Assembly: GCA_045562535.1 (NCBI GenBank)
Contig: JBJKVP010000005.1
Location: 1 to 64,000, forward strand
Length of the DNA: 64,000 nt
Reading direction: 5' to 3'
DNA from: UBA6926 sp045562535
GTDB taxonomy: Bacteria > Chloroflexota > Dehalococcoidia > UBA6926
Below are positions 1 to 7,799 of the stretch, one piece after another. The notes under the pieces were generated by a model that was not told where the DNA came from, did no database searches, and was given only the letters and a program-made list of their open reading frames with translations. Position 1 is the first letter of the stretch; every line of letters starts with the position of its first letter. The position numbers and the translations under genes were made by a program.

Positions 1-516
1 AAAGACATCCTAAAGGTCCTTTAACACCAGAGCAGATAGAGGAACGCATACAAGAATTACTGTCTTCAGGAAAGATCACTGAGGATCAAGTAGATGAAGT
101 GCGAGAAAAGATGGAAAACTTTAAAGGAGAAAGACATCCTAAAGGTCCTTTAACACCAGAGCAGATAGAGGAACGCATACAAGAATTACTGTCTTCAGGA
201 AAGATCACTGAGGATCAAGTAGATGAAGTGCGAGAAAAGATGGAAAACTTAAAAGGGAAAAGACACCACAAAGGTCCTTTAGCACCAGAGCAGATAGAGG
301 AACGCATACAAGAATTACTGTCTTCAGGAAAGATCACTGAGGATGAAGTAGATGAAGTGCGAGAGAAGATGGAAAACTTAAAAGGGAAAAGACACCATAA
401 AGGTCCTTTAGCACCAGAGCAAATAGAGGAACGCATACAAGAATTACTGTCTTCAGGAAAGATCACCGAGGATCAAGTAGATGAAGTGCGAGAGAAGATG
501 GAAAACTTTAAGCCGA
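1..516 (+). repeat. Tandem direct repeat, 129-bp period, four copies
   Basis: The string AAAGACA(T/C)C recurs at 1, 130, 259 and 388, giving an exact 129-bp (43-codon) period. Copies differ at only a few bases, for example CATCCTAAAG versus CACCACAAAG, and ACACCAGAG versus GCACCAGAG. The array enters from the left edge, so the true copy number is unknown. The fourth copy ends at about 516, where the sequence diverges into a unique tail. The period is a multiple of three, so copy-number change would keep the frame. Confidence 0.95.
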
Positions 517-581
517 AACTGCATAACCGCAAAGGGTTAAATAGTAATCACAGGAGCCAAGTAAGTACTCAATCGACCTAA
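3..581 (+). CDS. Repeat protein with 43-residue SHOCT-like repeats (5' end outside window)
   Basis: The reading frame is open from base 3, so the gene begins upstream of the window. It encodes at least four consecutive units of 43 residues, each with the core PEQIEERIQELLSSGKITED, then a short basic tail rich in N, R and S before the TAA at 579-581. The unit resembles the short SHOCT pattern (amphipathic helix, G-(K/I)-IT turn, second helix ending in a KM/KL pair), but that is only a motif resemblance. No signal peptide or membrane segment is visible in the part seen. It lies 79 bp upstream of a response regulator on the same strand. Function is unknown. The units are almost identical in DNA as well as protein, which points to recent duplication. 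Confidence 0.75.
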   Translation, partial: RHPKGPLTPEQIEERIQELLSSGKITEDQVDEVREKMENFKGERHPKGPLTPEQIEERIQELLSSGKITEDQVDEVREKMENLKGKRHHKGPLAPEQIEERIQELLSSGKITEDEVDEVREKMENLKGKRHHKGPLAPEQIEERIQELLSSGKITEDQVDEVREKMENFKPKLHNRKGLNSNHRSQVSTQST

Positions 582-629
582 AATTTTGGGGATTCCACAA
601 GTACAGCAGTTTTCTGGGTCCCCAAAATT
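582..629. terminator. 11-bp perfect inverted repeat after the repeat gene
   Basis: AATTTTGGGGA at 582-592 is exactly complementary to TCCCCAAAATT at 619-629, with a 26-nt loop. It begins directly after the stop codon of the repeat gene and ends 31 bp before the response regulator start. There is no long T-run, so it may be a weak or bidirectional terminator, or an operator or leader structure for the two-component genes. Confidence 0.5.
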
Positions 630-660
630 GGTCTCTCAGTGAAGGTTTAGGAGTGATGAT

Positions 661-1350
661 ATGGCAGGAAATATATTAATTATTGAAGATGATATGGATG
701 CCTCAGCTTTGGTTAAATTATATCTACAAAAAGATGGCTATAAAGTTACGCAGTCCGCTGATGGGTTTGAAGGGCTTCGTGTATCAAAAATGATTAATCC
801 AGATCTAATCATCCTGGATCTGATGTTACCAGGTCTTGATGGTATAGAAATTTGCAAAAATTTGAGAGAAGACTCGGACGTACCCATCATAATGCTAACT
901 GCTCGTGTTGACGAAAATTCTAGATTAAAAGGACTAGATGTCGGGGCAGATGATTACATCACTAAACCATTCAGCCCTAGAGAATTGGTAGCTAGAGTCA
1001 AAACTGTCTTACGAAGATCTTCACTAGATACTAATGATCGTAAACCAGCGGTACTATCATTTGGGGCAGTTACCCTCGATGTAGCAGCAAGAATAGCATT
1101 TGTGGACGGAACCAAAATATTAACGACCCCTACTGAATTAAAAATATTAGAATTCTTGATGTCCAAACCCGATGTGACCTTTACTAGAGATCAAATAATT
1201 GAACATGTGTTTGATTTTGAGTTTGATGGTTATGACCGTAACGTGGATACTCATGTAGCAAACTTGAGAAAAAAAATACAAGCGACCGGGACCAAGAATC
1301 GATATTTACATACAATCTACGGTACAGGATATAGGTTTGGTGATGCATAG
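661..1350 (+). CDS. OmpR/PhoB-family response regulator
   Basis: A 229-residue two-domain regulator. The receiver domain (about residues 4-115) has the acidic pair D10/D11, the phospho-acceptor D53 in the ILDLMLPG motif, T80 and the conserved K102 of TKPF, so it should be phosphorylatable. The C-terminal winged helix (about 130-228) ends with the GTGYRFG wing. An AGGAG ribosome site lies about 9 bases before the ATG. The kinase gene that follows overlaps its stop codon, which marks a cognate pair. The input signal and the target genes cannot be told from sequence. The preceding inverted repeat could be part of its control. Confidence 0.93.
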   Translation: MAGNILIIEDDMDASALVKLYLQKDGYKVTQSADGFEGLRVSKMINPDLIILDLMLPGLDGIEICKNLREDSDVPIIMLTARVDENSRLKGLDVGADDYITKPFSPRELVARVKTVLRRSSLDTNDRKPAVLSFGAVTLDVAARIAFVDGTKILTTPTELKILEFLMSKPDVTFTRDQIIEHVFDFEFDGYDRNVDTHVANLRKKIQATGTKNRYLHTIYGTGYRFGDA

Positions 1351-2776
1351 GTTTTTTGGTAGTTTGAGGGCACGTATTTTTATAGGATCCTTGTTAGTTC
1401 TGTTTTTAGGTTTATTGATTGTTCATTTCTCTGCCACCCGAATGGTAGCGGTACAAATTTCACAATTTGAAGCTCGTGTCTCTGAAGCCCAAGTTCAAAG
1501 AATCGAAAATTATTTTAGAGAACAGAATAATTCATCAAAGAGAACTCAGAATGAACTAGCCAACGAAGTTTCCTCGTTAGCAAATATTGTTGGGAGACGA
1601 GTAGTATTTCAAGATAAACAAGGTCGGATACTTTTTGATTCAAATACAGAGAGAAGACTACGGTCCCTAATGTTGGAGAAATCTTTGTCTAGAGAACAGA
1701 TACCGGAAGCAAGAGGTCGATATTTAAAGGAACTTAATAATAAATCACCACTTAATGATAAATTTCGTAAGTGGCCCATTAACAGTATGGCTAATATATC
1801 TAATATTGCCGTTGGACCATCTGCTGATGCATTTCGACCACCACCATCAGGAAGTGGTTTACTGAGTGGAATTAACAGGTCATTGGTTGTAGCGGGGATT
1901 ATTGGGTCAATTTTTGGTTTAATTATTTCTACTCTCACATCCAACTGGGTATTATCGCCTATCCGTCAATTGAGGTCATCTGTTTCAGCATTTGGAACCG
2001 GACAATTTACTGAAAGAGTTGCAATAACTGATTCAGGTGAAGTGGGTGAATTGGCTCAATCGTTTAATGTGATGGCGGAGCGGATGGATCTTGCGCATCA
2101 ACAAAGGAAAAAATTGATTGCCGATATATCGCATGAGCTCCGTACGCCAATATCTAATATTCAAGGATATATAGAAGCTATTGAGGATGAAATCTTAGAA
2201 CCTAATGAAACGAATATGAAAATTATGCATGAACAAATCCTTCAACTGTCAAATGTTGTCGAGGATCTGCGCGTGTTAGCGGAAGTGGATTCAGGAGAAC
2301 TTACGCTCAAAAAAGAAATGAGTTCGCTGGTGTCAATAATTGATGGCGTTGTAAACGCTTTTGGCTTAAAAGCAAGTGAAAATAATGTTTCAATTTTGGC
2401 TAATTTCCAGAAATCGAAAGAACTTATTTTGATTGATGAAGAGAGAATACGGCAAGTTATTACTAATCTTTTGAATAACGCTTTACGATATAGCCCTGAT
2501 GGATCGAGAGTGGATGTTGATTTAGAAGATAGTGATAGTATGTTTCGTATTTCAGTATCAGATCAAGGCCCTGGCATACCACCTAGCGATGTGGAGTTGA
2601 TATTTAATAGATTTTACCGGGTTGATTCTTCAAGAAATAAAGAGTCAGGTGGTCGCGGGTTAGGATTGTCCATCGCAAAAGAATTTGTGGAAGCTCATGA
2701 GGGCCATATATGGGTTGAATCTGTTTATGGTAAGGGATCTAAGTTTATTATTGAGATACCAAAATCGATTGATTAA
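1343..2776 (+). CDS. Sensor histidine kinase
   Basis: A membrane kinase of about 477 residues, partner of the regulator just upstream. In order: membrane segment near residues 10-30, an extracytoplasmic region of about 150 residues, a second membrane segment near 178-200, a HAMP linker, the HisKA H-box (SHELRTP, His about 264), the N-box NLLNNALRYSP, the G1 box DQGPGIP and the G2 box GGRGLGLS. All catalytic motifs are intact. The start is ambiguous: TTG 1337, GTG 1340 and ATG 1343 are consecutive in-frame options, all overlapping the regulator stop at 1348-1350. ATG is chosen. The overlap implies translational coupling. The sensed ligand is unknown. Confidence 0.93.
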   Translation: MHRFFGSLRARIFIGSLLVLFLGLLIVHFSATRMVAVQISQFEARVSEAQVQRIENYFREQNNSSKRTQNELANEVSSLANIVGRRVVFQDKQGRILFDSNTERRLRSLMLEKSLSREQIPEARGRYLKELNNKSPLNDKFRKWPINSMANISNIAVGPSADAFRPPPSGSGLLSGINRSLVVAGIIGSIFGLIISTLTSNWVLSPIRQLRSSVSAFGTGQFTERVAITDSGEVGELAQSFNVMAERMDLAHQQRKKLIADISHELRTPISNIQGYIEAIEDEILEPNETNMKIMHEQILQLSNVVEDLRVLAEVDSGELTLKKEMSSLVSIIDGVVNAFGLKASENNVSILANFQKSKELILIDEERIRQVITNLLNNALRYSPDGSRVDVDLEDSDSMFRISVSDQGPGIPPSDVELIFNRFYRVDSSRNKESGGRGLGLSIAKEFVEAHEGHIWVESVYGKGSKFIIEIPKSID

Positions 2777-2801
2777 TCGGAGCCCTATATGGAAGGGTTA
2801 T

Positions 2802-2878
2802 TGGTAGCGCGTACGGGATTTGAACCCGTGATCTCCGCCTTGAGAGGGCGGTGTCCTAGGCCGCTAGACGAACGCGCC
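2802..2878 (-). tRNA. tRNA-Glu (anticodon CTC), CCA encoded
   Basis: Read on the minus strand it folds into a full cloverleaf. The acceptor begins GGCGCGT, the D-arm is of the usual tRNA-Glu type (TCGTCTAGCGGCCTAGGAC), the anticodon stem CCGCC/GGCGG encloses the loop CTCTCAA, and the T-loop is GGTTCAAATCC. The anticodon CTC reads GAG. The discriminator base is A at 2805, followed by a genomically encoded CCA at 2804-2802. The gene stands alone between the kinase and a small ORF. Confidence 0.95.
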
Positions 2879-2951
2879 TTGTTTAACAAAAGTGTTTTGT
2901 GTCGTATTGATTATACAGGTAAACAGTGCAATATTTATTAATATTTGCTAA

Positions 2952-2980
2952 TTACAATTTATACATAGACCAGATATGAT
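2952..2980 (+). promoter_or_regulatory. Possible sigma-70-type promoter for the small ORF at 3008
   Basis: TATGAT at 2975-2980 matches the -10 consensus at five of six positions. It is preceded at 17 bp by TTACAA, a weak -35. The predicted start lies about 20 bp before the ATG at 3008. The AT-rich background makes chance matches likely. Confidence 0.35.
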
Positions 2981-3007
2981 TGTTATACCAATTGGAAGAG
3001 GTGGTGC

Positions 3008-3214
3008 ATGAAGAGAAGGGAAGAGTGGAGTGTCCACAGACAGAAATTTCAAGACGAACTAGATGAATTCAATGCACTATTAGATGCGATGGATCTTGAA
3101 GAGGATGACTACGTAACTAGAGATTATTTTTTGGCGGACTCGAGAGTACGAGAGTCATTCAGGAAATATACTAACAACATGAAAAGGCTCTTTGGTTCCA
3201 AATCAGACGATTAG
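3008..3214 (+). CDS. Small acidic protein of unknown function
   Basis: Encodes 68 residues, highly charged, with a predicted helical acidic stretch (DELDEFNALLDAMDLEEDD) and a basic C-terminus. It has no Cys, signal peptide or membrane segment. A GGAAGAGGTGG ribosome site just before the ATG and a possible promoter at 2952 support expression. It runs toward the copper operon, its stop lying 17 bp from the stop of the convergent YHS gene. I do not recognise a family. The charged composition would suit a small soluble binding or regulatory protein, but that is a guess. Confidence 0.6.
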   Translation: MKRREEWSVHRQKFQDELDEFNALLDAMDLEEDDYVTRDYFLADSRVRESFRKYTNNMKRLFGSKSDD

Positions 3215-3231
3215 AACTACAGCCCTGGCAT

Positions 3232-3438
3232 TCACATATCTAAACGCTTTTCTCCAGATAGGTATGCAACTGGGTCTTTTTCAAATGCAATTCGGCATCC
3301 AGGTCCACAAAAATAATAGGTTTCTTTGTCGTGGACCGCTGTTCCTCCAGGAGGTTTTCCCGTGTCAACTTCCATATGACACACAGGATCTACTGCACCC
3401 TTAGAGCGATTTAAGAATCCTAAGAACTTATTTGCCAT
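3232..3438 (-). CDS. Small YHS-domain protein
   Basis: A 68-residue protein that is essentially a single YHS domain: DPVCHM near residues 17-22, YYFCGPGC near 41-48, then F-x-x-DP-x-x-YL. The Cys residues and the DPVC motif are the putative metal-binding features of this family, often found with copper ATPases and heavy-metal genes. An AAGGAG site precedes the ATG. It lies 64 bp downstream of copA on the same strand and is probably the last gene of the copper operon. It is a likely metal-binding accessory or chaperone. The direct substrate is inferred from context only. Confidence 0.8.
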   Translation of the reverse strand: MANKFLGFLNRSKGAVDPVCHMEVDTGKPPGGTAVHDKETYYFCGPGCRIAFEKDPVAYLSGEKRLDM

Positions 3439-3502
3439 CTTGCTGCTCCTTTTTTGAATAACTTATTTATATAGTACCAAAAAAACGAAGATTAATAATT
3501 TA

Positions 3503-5983
3503 TTACGGCCTAAAGCGAGTGAGCCGCAGGGAGTTGGTAACAACACTGACACTTGAAAGCGCCATGGCCATTGCAGCTAGCACAGGGTTCAAAAACCCTT
3601 GCTCACTTAAAATGAAAGACAGCATGGGAGGTAAATATCCAGAACTGAACAATGGATACAGTACACCTGCGGCAATTGGTATTAATAGGATGTTATAAAT
3701 AAATGCCCAAAAGAAATTTTGCCAAATAGTTGCTATGGTTTTTCGTGATAGTTTAAGTGCGCTTATAACACCATTCAAATTGTCGCTTGCTAGCGTAATT
3801 CCGGCAGATTCGATAGCGACATCCGTCCCAGTGCCTAATGCTATTCCGACATCTGCTTGGACTAGAGCAGGGCCGTCGTTAATCCCATCGCCTACCATTA
3901 AGACAGAAACCCCTGTTGATTGTATATCTTTTATGATATCTAATTTATTTTGAGGGCTGAGATTTGCTCTTACTTCATCTATCCCTAGGATTTCTCCCAC
4001 GCTCAAGGCAGCTTCTTCACTGTCTCCAGTTAGCATCATTGTAGTAATGTTTAGCTTTTGTAGATCTTCAATAGCTTGTTTAGCACTTGGTTTTATATCA
4101 TCGCCGATATATATAATTGCTGCGGGTATTTTGTTGATGGACATATAAATTTTAGTATTCCCATATATTGGGTTACTGATATTTTTATAATTATCGAGAC
4201 TGACATCATGATTGGAAAAAAATAATTCATTACCTAGCATTATTGCATTTCCATCTATATTGGCTGTAACCCCTTGGCCAGGCGTTGATAAAAAGTTTGT
4301 AGCTTCGTCTGGGGATATCTGACTTTGTTGCGCATAATTCAGTATCGCTTTTCCAAGTGGATGCTCCGAGTATTTTTCTACTGTGGCAGCTTTTTTAATG
4401 ATTTCTGTCTGACTCCATTTACCTAAGAGTTTTATATCGTTAACTGCTGGGTTGCCCTTTGTTAGAGTTCCTGTTTTATCAAAGATGGCAATACTGGCTT
4501 TGCGAGCATTTTCTAATGCCTCAAATCCTCTAACTAATATTCCGTGTTTTGCACCCGTTCCTGTACTTGCCATTGTTGCAGTGGGAGCAGCCAAACCCAA
4601 TGCACAAGGGCATGCAATTACTAATACAGTGATCATATTCAATATACTGTTGGTTAAAGCTGGTTGAGGTCCGAAAATCATCCAGAACAAAAAAGTTATT
4701 ATTGATACTAAGATGACAGCGGGTACGAAATACGAGGCGATTTTATCTGCTACAAGCTGGATTGGTGGTTTTGAGCTTTGTGCATCTTCGACGATCTTGA
4801 CTATGTTAGATAGAACCGTGCTCGAACCAATTTCTGTTGCTTCAAATTCAAAACTCCCCGACAAATTAATTGTTCCACCAATAACTTTTGAGTTTTCTGA
4901 TTTCGTTACAGGTATACCTTCGCCTGTTAGCATAGATTCATCTACAGTCGAACTTCCTGTTAGAATTTTTCCGTCAGTCGGTATTGTTTCCCCCGGTTTT
5001 ACCAGTATTAGATTGCCCGGTTGAATACTCTCAATAGGAACTTTTATGTGTTTTCTATCGCGAATTAATGTCGCGGTTTTAGGCTGGAGCTTTAGAAGCG
5101 AATTTATCGCACTCGCAGCATTGCTTCTAGCTTTTGCTTCAAGGAACCTTCCTAACAATATTAAGCTTATAATTATTAGAGATGTGTCATAGTAAACCGA
5201 TACCTCGTCTCCTCTTGCTTCTAGAATGCCAGGAAAAAAAGTGATTGCTGAGCTATACCCATACGCAGCTAAAGTGCCTATTGAAACTAAAGTATTCATA
5301 TTAGTAGTCTTGTGTGTTGCAGCTGATAAAGCCCCTCTATAAAAAGACATTCCCGCCCAAAACTGTATAGGGGTAGCGATAACAAATTGTGTCAGTAAGT
5401 GCATGTTTTCAGGTATATTTAATTGTGATAAATTTATCATCCCCATACTAATAGCGAATACCAATGCTGCTCCCAGCAACGCAATAAATGATCTTTGTCT
5501 TAGTTCTTTTGATTCTGATTCTTTTGCTAAAGCATGTGGGTCGAACCCTTTTTCGAATTCGATCACGTCTAAGCCGCGGCCATTTGCAATCCTTCTGATG
5601 TCTTCATTTTGTACAGCGCCTAAATAATTTTCTATTGTAAGTAAATTCCCCTCAATAGAAGCCCATCGTATACCATCAATCATTAGATATTGTTCGATAA
5701 ATTTATCTGAATCATTGACTTGTACGGTATCGCTCAGTACTACTTTTTGTGTCTCGATTCTTGCTCCGTAACCTGCGTCTTTTAATGCATTAGCCATGAT
5801 CTCTGTATTTACCTGTTCTGATAGAGATACAACTGCTTTTTCAGTTGCGAGATTGACGTTCACGCTATCTATTCCTGGAACTTCCAATAGCGCGTTCTCA
5901 ACATGAATTAAACAAGCAGCGCATGTCATTCCTTCAACACTTAAGGAGAGGTTAATCAAATTAGTGGTCATGGCTGTTCTCAT
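3503..5983 (-). CDS. copA: Copper(I)-exporting P1B-type ATPase CopA
   Basis: An 826-residue membrane ATPase that moves Cu(I) out of the cytoplasm. The N-terminal heavy-metal domain has GMTCAAC (Cys21/Cys24). A second, Cys-less region near residues 95-150 resembles a degenerate metal domain. Then come eight predicted membrane helices with CPC at 458-460, the phosphorylation site DKTGT (Asp502), the ATP-binding HP of EHPLG, and the hinge GDGINDGPAL. YN in the seventh helix and MALSS in the eighth are the P1B-1 copper/silver signature. The start at 5983 overlaps the end of the csoR-like gene by 23 bp. ATG 5971 is an alternative start. It is the core gene of the four-gene copper operon. Confidence 0.95.
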   Translation of the reverse strand: MRTAMTTNLINLSLSVEGMTCAACLIHVENALLEVPGIDSVNVNLATEKAVVSLSEQVNTEIMANALKDAGYGARIETQKVVLSDTVQVNDSDKFIEQYLMIDGIRWASIEGNLLTIENYLGAVQNEDIRRIANGRGLDVIEFEKGFDPHALAKESESKELRQRSFIALLGAALVFAISMGMINLSQLNIPENMHLLTQFVIATPIQFWAGMSFYRGALSAATHKTTNMNTLVSIGTLAAYGYSSAITFFPGILEARGDEVSVYYDTSLIIISLILLGRFLEAKARSNAASAINSLLKLQPKTATLIRDRKHIKVPIESIQPGNLILVKPGETIPTDGKILTGSSTVDESMLTGEGIPVTKSENSKVIGGTINLSGSFEFEATEIGSSTVLSNIVKIVEDAQSSKPPIQLVADKIASYFVPAVILVSIITFLFWMIFGPQPALTNSILNMITVLVIACPCALGLAAPTATMASTGTGAKHGILVRGFEALENARKASIAIFDKTGTLTKGNPAVNDIKLLGKWSQTEIIKKAATVEKYSEHPLGKAILNYAQQSQISPDEATNFLSTPGQGVTANIDGNAIMLGNELFFSNHDVSLDNYKNISNPIYGNTKIYMSINKIPAAIIYIGDDIKPSAKQAIEDLQKLNITTMMLTGDSEEAALSVGEILGIDEVRANLSPQNKLDIIKDIQSTGVSVLMVGDGINDGPALVQADVGIALGTGTDVAIESAGITLASDNLNGVISALKLSRKTIATIWQNFFWAFIYNILLIPIAAGVLYPLFSSGYLPPMLSFILSEQGFLNPVLAAMAMALSSVSVVTNSLRLTRFRP

Positions 5984-6278
5984 CTACATGTGGATCTATG
6001 TTTAAGATGTTATTTTTCTTGGACATATTATATAAATCCATCAATTCTTCTATTATATGTGAGTAATTCCCCTCTGATATACCATCGACTACGTGTGTTT
6101 TAAAATGCCCTCTTAATATTTCGGATTCCATGGCTTCTATGGCACGGCGGATGGCATGAGTTTGATGTAATATATCTACGCAATAACGATCATTTTCGAC
6201 CATTTTCTTCACACCAGATATATGGCCTTCAATATATTTTAGTCGTTTAAGGGTTCCTTTTGTTAGATCGGGTTCCAT
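5961..6278 (-). CDS. csoR: CsoR/RcnR-family metal-sensing repressor
   Basis: A 105-residue all-helical DUF156-family repressor. Metal ligands by alignment are Cys33 (RYCVDIL), His58 and His62 (GHFKTH). The canonical CsoR set is Cys-His-Cys, so the third ligand is His here, as at the matching position of RcnR. The second-shell residues Tyr32 and Glu78 of copper CsoRs are kept. The C-terminus is His/Asp-rich (HVDENSHDH). It overlaps copA, and a G/C-tract palindrome in the operon promoter is a plausible operator. Copper is the likely inducer by context. Ni or Co cannot be excluded because of the His. Confidence 0.88.
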   Translation of the reverse strand: MEPDLTKGTLKRLKYIEGHISGVKKMVENDRYCVDILHQTHAIRRAIEAMESEILRGHFKTHVVDGISEGNYSHIIEELMDLYNMSKKNNILNIDPHVDENSHDH

Positions 6279-6313
6279 AATTTGAATTCCTTAACTGTTT
6301 TGCTGTTCGAGAT

Positions 6314-6874
6314 CTATTTCCTGGGTTTTTCAGGTTGGGCGTAGGACACAGGGATTTTTTCTCCAGACGGAGTAACTACCTCAGTATATTCAAAAGTATA
6401 AGGTTCTACATCTTGATCCATAGCGGTTTTAGCTCGGTCCTCCAAGTATTCAACTATTTCGGTTTTAGAATTTTTGCCTGCGAAATGTACTCTTCCACAG
6501 CAGCAGTGCTCCCAACCAGAAGTTTCGCTATTTAATTCGTACCGTGCTCCAGGTTCACAACCGCATGGGCACATATATTCTACATAGACTATATTGGAAT
6601 CATTTTCCGATATATCGACAAGAAATTCTAATTTGGAGAGGTTATCTTGGGGTGATCTAGAGCCAGAGTGGAGGCTGGTTTCTGAAGCGGAGAGATATGA
6701 TTCTGGATTGTCTTGGAATAAAGAATTACAGCGAGTGCTACAAAAATAATAAGTCTGCGTATCATGTATGAACGATCCCCCCTTAGGGTTCGTTTTTAGA
6801 ACTTTCATATTGCATACGGGGTCTATTGCGTTCTCTGACGGTCGAAACAAATTTAAAATATTTAACAACTTCAT
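6314..6874 (-). CDS. YHS-domain protein with Cys-rich C-terminal domain
   Basis: A 186-residue protein and the first gene of the copper operon. The N-terminal YHS domain (about 15-62) has DPVCNM and YYFCSTRC. After a Ser-rich linker, the second half carries the clusters MCPCGC and HCCCGRVHF (about residues 105-132), giving six Cys and two His in under 30 residues. This arrangement suits a soft-metal or zinc site. No signal peptide or membrane segment is evident, so it is likely cytoplasmic. With CopA and CsoR downstream it probably buffers or delivers metal. The C-terminal domain is not one I can name. Confidence 0.75.
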   Translation of the reverse strand: MKLLNILNLFRPSENAIDPVCNMKVLKTNPKGGSFIHDTQTYYFCSTRCNSLFQDNPESYLSASETSLHSGSRSPQDNLSKLEFLVDISENDSNIVYVEYMCPCGCEPGARYELNSETSGWEHCCCGRVHFAGKNSKTEIVEYLEDRAKTAMDQDVEPYTFEYTEVVTPSGEKIPVSYAQPEKPRK

Positions 6875-6914
6875 GTTACTTCCTTATCTCATTTGAATTG
6901 TTTAATACTCCATA

Positions 6915-6943
6915 ATGATATACCCCCTAGGGGGGGGGTTCAA
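6915..6943 (-). promoter_or_regulatory. Copper operon promoter with CsoR-type operator in the spacer
   Basis: On the minus strand: TTGAAC (6943-6938), a 17-bp spacer, then TATCAT (6920-6915), upstream of the start at 6874. The spacer is a G/C-tract pseudo-palindrome, on the plus strand TACCCCCTAGGGGGGGG, the pattern known for CsoR operators. An operator between -35 and -10 fits repression by the operon's own CsoR-like protein. Confidence 0.75.
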
Positions 6944-6971
6944 GCTAAAACTGGCTGTAGGTTTGGGCTCC

Positions 6972-7727
6972 TTACTGAGCTAACATACCTCCGTCTATAA
7001 TTAGCTCGGTTCCTGTTATGAAAGAAGCTTCCTCCGAAGCAAGGAAAAGGACAGCATGAGCGACCTCTTCAGGCTTCCCGAGCCTACCTAAAGGTATTTT
7101 TTGTTGGTAAAGTTCGAGCATTTCTGCATTACTCGTTATTTCACTAAGCATATCTGTGGCTATTGGGCCTGGGTGTACTGAATTACATCGTATATTATCT
7201 TTAGCATATTGAAGAGCAGTCGTTTTTGTTAACAAATGCATTGCAGCTTTGGAAGAGGCGTAAGCGGCACCCAAAGTTGGGCTTGATACCAACCCTCCTG
7301 TTGATGATATATTAATTATTGACCCTCCTCCAATTTCTTGCATTAAAGGTACGGCTAATTTTGTTCCAAGAAAAGAACCGGTCGCATTAATTTTTAGCAC
7401 ATTTTCCCATTCCTCTAATGATGTTTCTGTTATAGAGTTTCTAGAAACAATTCCCGCATTGTTAACGAGAACGTCGACTTTGGAAAACTTAGATAATGCT
7501 TGGGAATATGCTTTTTCCCATTCGGATTCATCTGTGACATCTAGATGAAGGTATAAGCAATCGATACCCGATGAGGCCAGATGTTTTTGTAAAAGAGTGC
7601 CGGGTTCGTCTAGTATATCTGTAATAATAATTTTAGCATTTTCCGCACCGAACATCGCTGCTTCTACAGCACCTTGTCCCTTCGCTGCACCAGAAATAAA
7701 TACCACTTTCTCTGAGAATCTTTCCAT
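6972..7727 (-). CDS. Short-chain dehydrogenase/reductase (SDR)
   Basis: A 251-residue classical SDR, NAD(P)-dependent. The glycine motif GAAKGQG is at 13-19, the cofactor-binding acidic residue in ITD at about 37, LDVTD at 62-66 and NNAG at 89-92. The catalytic set is Asn114, Ser142, Tyr156 and Lys160 in YASSK. The C-terminal GTELIIDGGM segment is typical. A GGAAGGTG ribosome site precedes the ATG. It is transcribed away from the acyl-CoA dehydrogenase at 7854. The family is certain, but the substrate (a 3-hydroxyacyl-CoA, steroid or other alcohol) is not. Confidence 0.9.
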   Translation of the reverse strand: MERFSEKVVFISGAAKGQGAVEAAMFGAENAKIIITDILDEPGTLLQKHLASSGIDCLYLHLDVTDESEWEKAYSQALSKFSKVDVLVNNAGIVSRNSITETSLEEWENVLKINATGSFLGTKLAVPLMQEIGGGSIINISSTGGLVSSPTLGAAYASSKAAMHLLTKTTALQYAKDNIRCNSVHPGPIATDMLSEITSNAEMLELYQQKIPLGRLGKPEEVAHAVLFLASEEASFITGTELIIDGGMLAQ

Positions 7728-7759
7728 AATTCACCTTCCAATAATTAGTTTGTTGATTG

Positions 7760-7799
7760 TATAATTTTAACAACTAATAAAGGTCTTTCGGGACTCTTT
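7760..7799 (+). promoter_or_regulatory. TATAAT box followed by a hairpin, in the divergent SDR/acyl-CoA dehydrogenase spacer
   Basis: TATAAT at 7760-7765 has no good -35 upstream. About 14 bp downstream, AAAGGTC (7779-7785) pairs with GAC-T-CTTT (7792-7799) around a 6-nt loop, followed by TTATTT. It could be a leader hairpin or early terminator ahead of the acyl-CoA dehydrogenase. In the other direction it may end or modulate the SDR transcript. Confidence 0.3.

Noticed and set aside
215..466. Minus-strand open frame across the tandem repeats
   Set aside because: It mirrors the repeated plus-strand gene and arises from the repeat period. It has no ribosome site or known motif.
3192..3404. 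Plus-strand frame overlapping the small YHS gene
   Set aside because: It is antisense to a clear YHS domain with its own ribosome site, and shows no family features.
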